Source of the DNA: Conoideocrella luteorostrata
Taxonomy: Eukaryota; Ascomycota; Sordariomycetes; Hypocreales; Clavicipitaceae
Assembly (NCBI GenBank): GCA_032433595.1
Contig: JASWJB010000075.1
Location: forward strand, 86,960-150,959
Direction of reading: 5' to 3'
Length of the DNA stretch: 64,000 bases
Below the pieces are notes generated by a model. That model was given only the letters and a program-made list of their open reading frames with translations. It did no database searches and was not told the origin of the DNA. The position numbers were made by a program, and so were the translations under genes. This document shows positions 20,332 through 31,200 of the stretch, piece after piece; within the stretch, counting starts at the first letter, position 1, and every line of letters starts with the position of its first letter.

Positions 20332-22449
20332 ATGTCTCTTATTGAGTCAGCGATGCGTGAGATCGAGGCCATTATGGTCAAGCTTCAGCAGGAAATTGCG
20401 ACTGCAACAGATCGTCAGTCAAGCTTGAGGAAAAAACGAAAGACAGGTGTTGCATCATTGAAACCTTCGGACCTTGAGACTGCTATTGAACGAATAGAGC
20501 GGATACGTAGTGGCTTGAAAAGCATTCAAACGTTAATAGAAGCTGAAACGTCACCAGCACGGGCCCACTCACAACCATCTGGAGCTTGCACACAGCAGCA
20601 ACCGCTCGCAGCTCGCGTCTCGCGACTCCGGCCAAGAATGTCAGTCCCTCGACCCGCAATGGCACACCCAGGGGACGATTCACGATCAAAAACTCTAAAT
20701 TCCTCAACTAATTGGTCGGATTCACTGGTCCCAGCTATTGGTGATTCACGCCGCGCTTCTTGTGAGGACCCAATCGCGTCACCGTCACACACCCGTTGTG
20801 CTCCACATGACGAGACTACTCAAACACTTCGAATTGATCAAATGGGCCCGGGACTTGTCGATAACCTGAGAGGTCTTATTGACTCTGACTCGTTTTCGGG
20901 AAAGATTACAATAGAGGATTTATATGACATTGACTGGGCGACTGTCAGATTTGACAAGCCAAAGAGATCTGAGCAGTGTGCTGTGGAATACAAGTCTACG
21001 TCCATTGCGCCTGGATGCGTTCGCTTAGACAATTCGCCAGAGGGAAGCTTCAGGCTGCTGGATTTCTCGAAACCAACAGAGTACCTATCAAGCGAGGAGG
21101 CGTGGAAATTCCTAGACCAAATAGTGCAAGCCCCGCCGGAAGGCCCGCTTTCATACTACACCGGGCCACAACTCCTATCAACCTTTGGCGAGTTGCTTCA
21201 TCCAGGATCAGCCCTGGCAGAGGTTGGTCAAATAGAGGGTATTAACTCGGTATTTGATCATATCGGAGAGAAGGGATCAGGCACCGCAATCCATCACGAA
21301 GACGCACTTCTACTGTCTTGTAATATCACGATCCGCGGAAGAAAAGGGTGGTTGATAATTCGGAAGTACCACACCAAAAAATTCGAGGATTACATCCGTA
21401 CATTCATCAAGGACAAGGATAATTGCGACCAATTTGTCCGACATCAAGGTCTGCTGATTTCTCCATCTGAACTGCATAACCAAAACATCGACTTCGATAT
21501 ACATTGTACTATGCCCGGTGATTTGATCGTCACAAAACCAAGACAGTACCACCTTGTATGGAATATCACAGATTGCTACGCAAAGTCAATGAACTTCCTC
21601 TATCCTGGCGAGGAACCCTTTCCTAATCAGCTGTCAGTTTGTGAAGAATGCGGGCTCTACGACCTTTACCATCACGGCAAGTTGAAATTTGCGAATAAAC
21701 GCTCCGAAATACGAAAATACGCAGCCCAAATACTAGAGCAGGAGCCTTTTTGCGTGCTACCTAAATTCGATTTCCGCAGACCACCAAATCCAAAAGTTTT
21801 TAAGCTAGCAGCGTTACTCCATACTAAAGCGGTAATTTTCCAATTCATAAAGCTTGTCACTGCCAGCCGTCAGAATGGTAATTGCAGAGTTATTGCGAAT
21901 TCTGATGACCCAGAAGAACGCTTGTGGCAACATATTTCCAATCTGAAGAAATCTGAGGCTCAATCAGACTTACGTGCAGTCCTTCGTCGATATGATCAGC
22001 TACTCCTCTTTGTTGATTACGAAAAGGCTCTAAAGGGACAACAGAGAGCTAGCCCAGAATATGTTAACAATATATGCCAAAAATCCAGGTGGACCACTAA
22101 CCAGTTTGCTTACAATCGAAGATATGGTCAAGCCTGGAAGTACCTCACGGAGTGTTTTAACGGTATAGTCTGCTTTATTCCTACAAGTCGAACTTTTACT
22201 GGTATTCAGGTTTCAAAGACGGATTACGCTACAATAGCGCACCACAAAGATGATTTAGAAGACTTCAAGCAGTTACTCAGCAATGATCATATACTAAAAC
22301 TATGCGCTGCTGGACAAGCTTTCCAGGAAAGCCACATGGGGTCAGAGCTTCATGAATTCAGGTGGGAGACAGAGAACATTGAGGATCTAACGTCTATGTC
22401 AATGGAAGAGATTCTGCCTTATATAAGCACGGTGCGAGATACTCGCTGA
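20332..22449 (+). CDS. JmjC-domain protein (putative 2-oxoglutarate oxygenase)
   Basis: The 705-residue protein has an N-terminal coiled-coil-like helix (residues 1-75), a disordered Ser/Pro-rich stretch and a central JmjC domain. The iron-binding triad is visible: His 321 and Glu 323 in I-H-H-E-D and His 407 in Q-Y-H-L-V-W-N. The segment between (G-R-K-G-W, P-G-D-L-I-V-T-K-P) follows the KDM4/JARID-type pattern. A Cys-x2-Cys (C-E-E-C-G) lies after the domain. The frame is open 17 codons further upstream, but CAG|A at 20331 and the better context favour Met 20332. A histone-demethylase role is suggested by the fold only; PHD, Tudor and C5HC2 partners are not visible. Confidence 0.78.
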   Translation: MSLIESAMREIEAIMVKLQQEIATATDRQSSLRKKRKTGVASLKPSDLETAIERIERIRSGLKSIQTLIEAETSPARAHSQPSGACTQQQPLAARVSRLRPRMSVPRPAMAHPGDDSRSKTLNSSTNWSDSLVPAIGDSRRASCEDPIASPSHTRCAPHDETTQTLRIDQMGPGLVDNLRGLIDSDSFSGKITIEDLYDIDWATVRFDKPKRSEQCAVEYKSTSIAPGCVRLDNSPEGSFRLLDFSKPTEYLSSEEAWKFLDQIVQAPPEGPLSYYTGPQLLSTFGELLHPGSALAEVGQIEGINSVFDHIGEKGSGTAIHHEDALLLSCNITIRGRKGWLIIRKYHTKKFEDYIRTFIKDKDNCDQFVRHQGLLISPSELHNQNIDFDIHCTMPGDLIVTKPRQYHLVWNITDCYAKSMNFLYPGEEPFPNQLSVCEECGLYDLYHHGKLKFANKRSEIRKYAAQILEQEPFCVLPKFDFRRPPNPKVFKLAALLHTKAVIFQFIKLVTASRQNGNCRVIANSDDPEERLWQHISNLKKSEAQSDLRAVLRRYDQLLLFVDYEKALKGQQRASPEYVNNICQKSRWTTNQFAYNRRYGQAWKYLTECFNGIVCFIPTSRTFTGIQVSKTDYATIAHHKDDLEDFKQLLSNDHILKLCAAGQAFQESHMGSELHEFRWETENIEDLTSMSMEEILPYISTVRDTR

Positions 22450-22788
22450 TGTTGGCAAACTATGTTGCCTCACTGGGTGGCAGTGTTTGTATGTATGTTT
22501 CACATAAAGAGATGGTGGCATGGGAGAGCGACATGCAGCACAGTCGAAAGTATTGTATATCCATGTGGCGAAACATCAGGTAATGGACTCGTTGAAGTTG
22601 AGTAAATTGACATTAAAGGGAGCGGCTTAAGATCCTGCAAAGGAATTGCATCTAAGGGGTCTGGGTGGATAATACAGGTCGGCATACGAAGTAGATAGAT
22701 TCAATTGATGGTTCTATTGAGGGAGCACTCCCTGCATTATAGGCGCGCGCTCAACCGGAGATGTGCGCTGATTACTTAATAATGCGGC

Positions 22789-25764
22789 GGCTTCGCATAG
22801 GTTCGCGGGTACCCGCGAATATAACGAGTCGCGGGTACCCGTGAAATTACCCAAACGGGGTTAGCTACCTCCGCTGTCGGACCCTCTACGCGTCGGCGGG
22901 ATAATATCCCAAGAGTACGCGATTTTATGCTATGCTATTATATATCTAGTAACTTTTCCCTAATGTTTAACCGCAAATAAAATAAAGTTATCTTTAAATA
23001 ATTTCTTAGTTAATTATTTTTTACCTAAAGGTAATTATAACTCTTATAATATATTATTTAAGGCTATTAATATATAAGCTATACTAAGAGAATATACCTT
23101 TATAACTAGGAAGTTAATTATAAAGAAAATTAATAAGAAAATAGTAATATTCTCTTATAATTATAGTTACTACCCTTTAAATGCCTTAAAAGTATATTAA
23201 TATAAAATAATAACACATAATATAAGCTATTTATTCTTAGTTTTAATAAAAGAGTCTTTAAATAACACTATATAATCCCTTTAGTATTATTTTAATAAAT
23301 ATTTTATAGTATATAATTATAAACTAAGCTAATATCCCTTTATATATTTAAGATACTATATAATATTTAAAAGTAATATAATATATTTATAAAATCTATT
23401 AAGTATAAGAATTAATTTAAAAAATATTAAAACTTATATTTATTAAAATATATTATTTATTGCTACTTAATAAGATATTTATAATTATATTATAAGCACT
23501 AAATAAGATATTTATAAAGGGTAAAGTATTATTAATACTTTAGTAAATTAGCTAAATTAAGAAGGCTTTTAGAACTAAATATAGCTTAATGCTAATAATT
23601 AAGTAATAATAGTTTTTTTTATTTATTTAGAGTTATTAGTATATTTATATATATATTTAAATATTTTAATTTTAAACTATATATATAAAACTAATAAATA
23701 TAAAATATTACTTCTTAATATAATTAGGGTTAATACTTATTAAAGATTATTTTATATTATATTTATATTTCTTAGTAATAAAACTAAGCTAGATTATTTA
23801 TAAGCTTTAGATTACCTAAAGTTAATATATAAAGTCTACAAAGTATAGCTACTATTTATTATTTTAATAAATTAGTGTATTACTTATATAAATACTATTA
23901 ATACCTATTTCCCTTTTGCTATATTATTACTATGCCTTTAGTATATAAATAAAGTAATCCTTTATTATTATTTACTATCTTTTACCTAAGACTAATAATA
24001 GCAAAAGTAATATAAAGTATAAGGGAAAGGAATAAATACTTAAAATAAGTTTTATAGTTATTAGTATATAATTATAAGTTTACTAAATAAAGGAATTTTT
24101 AAGAATTAAGTGTTAAAGTTTAAATAAAAATATATATTAACTTATATTAAAAAAATTAAATATATTAAGATTAATTAGCTTAACTTATATAAAGAAAAAA
24201 TTATTAAAGCTTAAGTTAATTAATATTTATACTTTAATAATATTATTATTTTTAAAGTAAAAGGTATTTATATATTATTAAAAAGCTACTTAAAATAATT
24301 TATACTTAATTTATTTAAGGCATAAAGGGCTATTAAATAAGCATTACTTAATTAACTCTTTAAACTATAGTTTAACTAAGCTAAGTAGTAAATTTAAATA
24401 CTTATTAAGCTATTTAAATAATTATATAATATAGTATATAGCTAAGTATCTTATAAGGCTTTATAAAAAGTAAAGAAGTAATAAAAGCTTTTACTAGAGG
24501 TAAACTTAACTTATTTACTATATTATATAGGCTTTTTTTTTAGATTATAAGGATTATTATATATATATAAACTTAAAGAACTTTTATCTTAAGACTAAGC
24601 TCTTTAACTTAATAACTTTTATTTATATTAATATTTTAAATAAAGTAGTATACTTAAGCTATTATTAAAACCTTCTTAATAAGTTAAATTAAATATTATT
24701 ATAATATTATTACCTTAGTTAAGTATTTACTAAAAGCTAAGTAATTTTAAAGTAATTAAAAGAATAATATTACTTAAAATATTATTAATATATAGTAAGT
24801 ATTATACTATAGAATATATAAGAATATTTAAGTTATATTTATTAAGGTATACTAAGCTTAAATAATAACTATTAAATAATATATACTAACTTATATTATA
24901 AAATCCTACTACTCTTAGCTTAAACTAAGAGTTAATAGCTATAGTATTAAAGTATTAGTTTAAAGATATAGTAATTATTAATAAAGAACTTAATATTATA
25001 AATAAAACATAAGAATAATTTAAAGTAAATTAAGAAAATCCTATAAAGCTATTAAGTAAAACCCTAAAGTATAATATAGCTTACTTACTTATATTACTAA
25101 TTTAAAGCCCTTTACCTTTAGCTTTAGTTATAGTTATATTAATGTAAAGCTAGCCTATATCCCTATTATTAATATACTATAATCCTAGGGTTATTTTTTA
25201 ATAATATATAAAGAAAAGGTAAGCTTAGTATAAAGCTTAAATTCTTAAAACTTATATAAATAACTAAATATACTAAAAAGCTAAAGGTCTCCTGCTAAGG
25301 TTTAAGAAAGTAAGCTATAACTAGTGTCTTAATTATAAGTAAATAAGAAAATAATATATTACTTCTAAAGGTACTAAGGAATAAATAAAAAAGGAAATAA
25401 TAATATACTTAAACTAAAATAAGGTAAAAAATAACTAAATTAATACATAAGTAGTAATAAAGCTAAAAAATAGCTAGTTTAGCGTAAGGCTTAAATAGAT
25501 TTAAAGGAAAGTAAAATAAGACTTTAAGGAATAGCAAGCTTTACATAGAGAGGCAGGGATAAGTAAATTTCAAGATAAGCTAGAAGTAGTAGCGGGCTCT
25601 AAAGAAGATTACATCTATGTTATTAATTAGACTAGAAATAAAGCACTAAGTGTCTTCCGACGCGTAGAGGGTCCAATAGCGGAGGTAGCTAACCCCGTTT
25701 GGGTAATTTCACGGGTACCCGCGACTCGTTATATTCGCGGGTACCCGCGAACCTATGCGAAGCC
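22789..25764. mobile_element. Mutator-like element with 108-bp TIRs, RIP-degraded
   Basis: The terminal inverted repeats at 22789-22896 and 25657-25764 match at 106 of 108 positions, and both differences are C:G-to-T:A transitions. The flanks carry the 9-bp direct repeat TAATGCGGC (22780-22788 and 25765-25773). Long TIRs with a 9-bp target duplication are the hallmark of Mutator-like elements (MULEs). Each TIR holds two copies of the palindrome GCGGGTACCCG(C/T). The 2.7-kb interior is almost entirely A/T and has no open frame, so no transposase can be read. The TIR boundary is sharp. The uninterrupted target survives near 33846 in copy B of the host element. Confidence 0.88.
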
Positions 25765-25782
25765 TAATGCGGCACGTTGCGC

Positions 25783-25823
25783 GCACGGGCCACAACGTGG
25801 AAAATTCACGTTGTGGCCCGTGC
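25783..25823. repeat. Perfect 17-bp hairpin in copy A
   Basis: The arm GCACGGGCCACAACGTG and its exact inverse are separated by the 7-base loop GAAAATT. The same hairpin is at 33864-33904. Confidence 0.9.
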
Positions 25824-26316
25824 ACTCCCACGGCTCGTTAGGCAGGCAGGCGGGGAACAAATTACATGACCCTTTGCGGCGTGGTTTGGTTAGTCTTTAA
25901 GGGTTATGTAATTTGTCCCCTGCCTGGCAGGCTATCGTCTCCTGCTGCGACTACCCTGCACTAACACTTGACTCCGTGAATGACTACGACTTAGAGGGAC
26001 GACTAAGACCTTATCTATGTACTAGCTTGTTTATAGAATCTATAGCATAGTAGATCTTACCAGAGAGAAAGGTTTTCTTATTCCCTTTGTTATGCTGTCT
26101 TTCTTATAGTTTAAAATAAGTAGTATATTATAATTTAGTGTAAATTTCGAATTTATAGCTAATATATTTAGAAGTTTTCTATATAAAGCACTTATCTTGC
26201 AAAATATATTATTAACTAAGAACGTCTGCTATTTAGCAGAATAAATTAGTCCTGTAGCTTATAATACAATAATCCTTGTCTTTATTACAGTTATAATTAG
26301 CGCAAAGGTGTTGAGC

Positions 26317-27535
26317 GGTGTGCGCTGACTACTCAATCCGAGCATACTAGCTACTCTACGCGTGCGTGCCGTGCAACAGTACCCTTTATTTTCAGGTGGG
26401 GACCGAATGGGGGGTTGGCCTCCTTGTTGAGACGAGAATAGCCCTTGTCAGGATGATTAGTGCCGTAAATAGCTAGCTGGGTCCGATAGTGAGGCTTGAT
26501 AGTGAGCAGCGACCCGAAAAGTGAGGCGATGCCTCGGATAACGAGGCAGTGCAAAGAAGGCCGTAGATATCGATGGAAGGAAGAAAGGTGCTGTTCTTGT
26601 TGTGTTCGCTGTGTCACTGATAGAGCGGGCTCCCAAAGCACCGAGAAATCCCAGTAGGGAAGGGTCGCTGGCTAATATTATTGAATAACTAAAAAATGCC
26701 GTGAAAAACCAGGACTAACTTGTTGAATCCCGCTCCCCGCCGCCATCCACGGCTCCTACTTCTTTTTTGCACTTTCCAAGAATAGACGAGCTGCGCTTCC
26801 GTGATTGCAGATATATAGTTCGCGATGGGCGATCGATCAGGGCTCATTGTTAGAAGATGCATAATTGGCAGAACAATACGAGCACGAATACATGATTCAT
26901 TCTGGATACCCTTGATTTTTGGGTGGATGGTTGGGGCATATAGGAACATGGGTTTCTCATAATGAATACTTCGGATTGATTTTTGGGGCAGGAGCTTCAA
27001 GCCAACAAGCCAAAATAATGTAGCATGTTCTTAAGGACGGCAAAGACTGCTTGGATTGATAGGCCTCCAATGAGCAACACGGCGGAGAGACACATTGCAT
27101 CCCTAGATTACGAGGGAATTTTTTAATTGGAACACGTCTCACGAAGGTGACAAAGTGAGGCTTCGTGCATAGTGATGATAAGCCCTCTCCACGACTGTAA
27201 TTGGCTGCTTTGTTATGCGAGCCGGACCTCATTATCGTAGAGGCAGCCAAGCTTGCAGGGGGCTTAGATGGAGGGTGTCCAAGCCTCATAGATGTCGCCA
27301 TTACGGAGTAGTTACCAGTCAATTGCCCAGGTGAGCGTAATATCACTTCGTCTCCTCATATTATTCCTTGAAACCCGAGTGGCAGAAGAACATATACTCG
27401 CTAAACCTTCAACAGCTACAGCAAGCTTCCGAGTGCATCGATGTTGAATAGCCTGGCTATGTTAGACCCTGCACACCAAACTATTAAATAGATTCGCTCG
27501 CTCGAATTAGGGTATTCTGCCTCACGGAACACTTT
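26317..27535. other. Gene-free stretch with an LTR-like fragment at 26425
   Basis: At 26425 the sequence TGTTGAGACGAGAATAGC is identical to the first bases of the solo LTR at 1288, and the following bases are also similar. No matching 3' end is seen. I recognise nothing coding. Confidence 0.45.
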
Positions 27536-27740
27536 CCACCATGAGCATCAAGGCCCGGTGGGGATCAATCGGAGCGACGACAATCATTACTGTCTGGGCA
27601 GAATTGACGAGCACATGGTCATAATAGCAAATAAAACCGTGCAGAGGAAGTGACAAGCCAATTCGTCAGGCAATAATCAGGGTGGCTGGGTGGCGGCTGC
27701 AATGACAAGGTCAGGATAGCCCATGCAGACCCCTTAGTCG
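27536..27740 (+). pseudogene. Remnant of a nucleoside phosphorylase-like domain
   Basis: The plus strand reads E-H-Q-G-P, then D-N-H-Y-C-L-G-R-I, then E-H-M-V-I-I-A. This is the order seen in the NP domains of fungal NLR-like proteins and resembles the domains at 28258 and 49076. Stops and shifts follow within 30 codons. It lies 500 bp upstream of the full NP-NACHT gene and may be a partial duplicate. Confidence 0.5.
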
Positions 27741-28257
27741 CTGGGTTGGTTGAGGCCCAACATTTGGCACGGGTCCCAAGAGAGAACAAGGACCCTCCCT
27801 CCAAGACTCGACAAGCACACACCTTCACTCTCACACGCACTGTCACGAAGTGAGCAGCTATGGCAGCTCTGAGAGTGGATTGAAGTCCTTGATTTCCATC
27901 TAGTTTGAAGAGGAGTTTGACAACTATTTTTACTTAAATTCCGTCTCTAGCTTCGGCCAATCTAGGATTTCCAAGCCTTGGCAGAATTACATAATTCTAT
28001 CAAATCCACTGAACTCCTCCGAAGTGTGTAATTCCAGGATATATTATCGAATGACTCTTTACACACACTTGGTGACTACCATCGGTGAGATTCGGTTTTG
28101 CCTGCCTCTGCTCTGCTCCGTCATCCGCCCTCTATCACCTTCTTTATTATCACTATCTATCTTCTCCTTCTTCTTTTCTTTCCTGCATCAAATTACTGGA
28201 TACTCTGTTATGTTCTATGCTAACAACTTGGCCTAGGCTTGAAAGGACAAGTTCAAA

Positions 28258-31200
28258 ATGTTGAGGAAACTAAGCCATGAAGACTACACTGTTGGCTGGA
28301 TTTGCCCACTAGAAGTTGAGCAGATTGCCGCCTTGCAGATGTTGGACGAACATCATGAGCGATTGCCTCAGCCCTCAGTCGATCATAATATATATAATCT
28401 TGGTAGCATTGATGGCCACAACGTGGTGATTGCAGGTTTACATCGAACCGGAAACAATCCTGCCGCTGTCGTTGCTACCCAGATGAGAAATACATTTCGC
28501 AGCCTGCGGTTTGGTTTGCTTGTTGGCATCGGTGGTGGTGTCCCAGTCAAAACGGACAACGGAATGATACGGCTAGGCCATGTTGTCGTTAGCAAGCCTA
28601 CGGGTGTACATTCTGGCGTCGTGCAATATGACCATGGAAAAGCCAAATCCGGTATCTTTGAGCGCACTGGGGCTCTTCAGCCACCGCCGGTAGTCTTGCT
28701 CAATGCTGCCCAGGACCTAGCCGCTAAATGAGCTGGATTACGCTAGGACCCCATTAGAGAGGCCATCAAAAGGATCAACACCGACATCCCTGGGCTCCGA
28801 AAATTCAAGCATCCCGGTGTGGGAAAAGACAAGCTCTACCATGCGAATTATGAACATATAGAACCAGGTGTGCTCTGCGACGAATGTCAATGTAACCCTA
28901 TGTGGATAGTGTCGCAACCTATCGATGACGGCGAAGAGCCATATATCATTGTTCACAGAGGAACAATTGCATCTGGGCAGTTGGTAATGAAAAGTCCTTC
29001 CATGAGGGATATGTATGCAACGGAGAATGATCTTTTGTGCTTTGAGACGGAAGCAGCAGGAGCTTTGGATGACTTTCCTTGTCTGGTAATTCGTGGAATT
29101 GCAGACTACTGCGACACACACAAGAATGATCAATGGCATGGGCATGCAGCTGCGGCTGCAGCAGCTTATGCTCGGCAGTTGTTTTTCCACATGCCAGTGA
29201 ATGAAGTGAAGAGGTATGCTCTAGCAACAAATATCTAAATATTTATTTGTTTATTTAACAATTATATAGATGTGCCCCGACTCAAAATAACTTGACACTG
29301 CACAATGTGACAGCGATGGGCCAGTTTCAAGTACATAACGGCGACGTCAACAACAACATCACTTTTAAACTGCAGCATCAGGCCGAATCTATTGGAATCA
29401 AGAACAAAGAAAAGGCATTACTATGGCTGTCTCCGTTGGAATTCGAAAATATCCACAATCAAATCCGCGACGATGCTGGCTTAGAAGATCGTGGAAACCA
29501 TGAGTCCGACGATAGCGATTATACTGGCAAATGGCTTTGGGATTCAACTCTCTTTATACAATGGCTGAACCAGGAGACTCGGGAACTATGGTATATCGGA
29601 ATGCGTAAGTCCAACAAAGCTTGTTCAAGAGTTCTATCTTCTGAGAATATAGCAGCCGGTGCCGGTAAAAGCACACTCGCGTGAGTTTATTGCTTGAAGC
29701 TTATATTTTCTACGATGAAGCTAATTTTAATATTTCAAAGATCGATTATTGTTGAACGAATGATGGAATTACGAACAAGGTTCAACCCAAGTGGACGACC
29801 CGGAAAAATTGCCTATGTCTATTTAAGACACGACAAGAACTACCTTGTCGATCAAATTCTCGGCAGCATTATAAAACAAGTAGTCAAGAGTGATAAGATT
29901 CTACCCAGATCTGTTACAGACCTATATACCGAATTTAATGGAATAGAGGCATCAAGGAAAAAAACTCGAAGGTTTGCAAGTATAATACACGAGATCTCAA
30001 TGGACGAAGCAATTTATATTGTCATTGACGCAGTTGATGAGGTCGAACGGGAACTAGCGAACGACTTAATAAATCTGCTTCGCCCGAAAGGGAAAGATTC
30101 AAGCTATATTTCCCTTTTAGTTACGTCCCGAATCTGGAGTGAATTCGAACATCTCTCGGAAGGATTCTCCTGCGCACTAATCAAAGCAAACAACAGAGAT
30201 CTAGATCTGTTTATTAACTACAAGTTCAGAAGTCACTCTAATTTACAGAGGCTTGAGGGAAACCACTCTATGATTAGGGACGAGGTGAAAAAGTTGATTG
30301 GATGGAAATGCCAGGAAATGTAGGCTGGAAATCACAATTCTTTTATTTAGGCATATTCATTTGGGTTGCTAACATTGCTTAGTTTCTTACTTGCAAAGCT
30401 GCAGGTGCAATCGCTCAAGCTCACGGATTCATCAAGATCTTTAAGCTATATCGATCTACAGAACAAACTCAACGAGTTGCTTCCAGCTGGTGTTGGTCTT
30501 GATCAGATGTACTCCAAAGTTTCGAACAGAATGATGGAGATAAAGGACAAGGACACAGATACACAGCGCGCGTATCAAATTTTGGCTTGGGTGGTATTAA
30601 GCCCACGGCAGCTATGCGTGGCCGAGCTACGCGAGTTTATGTCTTTTGATCCTATCATGAAAGAGTTCGGGGACCCCGCACACCAGAGCACCCAAGATGC
30701 GATAAGAGATATCTGTGACGGCCTCATCACATTCCACAACGGCAAAATATTCCTGGTGCACTACACGACTACGGTCTATTTCAGCCAGAACGCCGATAGG
30801 TTGTTTGGAAACTTCCACTCTCAGATTGCACTATCATGTGCTACTTACCTCCTTGCACAGGATATTGAACATACTGTGAATAACAACCTGGAACGTATTG
30901 ACGCTAGGCTACGACGCTTTCCATTGCTCATGTATGCTCTGGAGTACCTTGGGTATCACCTGCGCAAGCAAGTTGAAGGTTCAGTAACTGAAACTCAACA
31001 GAGGGTCATCTTACTCCTGGAAACAAACTCAAAAAGGGAATCCTTGTATCAGTATATTCGGGCTTTGGGCTTGTATCACCCCTCGAATCAGCTCAGAACC
31101 CCTTTCTTCTACCATGACGTAACCCATCGCTGGGATATGGATGACCATCGCTCTGGGAACTCTAGTCTGTCTGGTGAAAGCGGAGATGGTGAGGATTTCC

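Larger units (their letters stand above)
22749..26316. mobile_element. Hairpin-bearing DNA element, copy A, interrupted by a Mutator-like insertion
   Basis: This copy is about 583 bp once the 2,976-bp insert and its duplicated 9 bp are subtracted. The ends are imperfect inverted repeats: GCTCAACC...TGCGCTGATTA on the left and the inverse GCTCAACACC...GCGCTAATTA on the right. Inside are a perfect 17-bp hairpin with a 7-base loop (25783-25823) and a larger inverted repeat with arms of about 22 bp (25852-25920). There is no coding capacity. Copy B lies at 33815-34399. It is probably a non-autonomous DNA transposon of unknown superfamily. Confidence 0.7.

Noticed and set aside
22897..25656. A transposase gene in the Mutator-like element
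   Set aside because: The interior is A/T-saturated and I could not read any transposase word on either strand.
26351..27346. Minus-strand frames of about 100-130 codons
   Set aside because: They have no recognisable domain, and they lie in sequence with LTR-like fragments.
28687..28746. An intron that would remove the two stops in the NP domain
   Set aside because: A GT...AG pair exists, but removing it would delete residues colinear with the family (P-P-V-V-L-L-N-A), and no branch point is evident.
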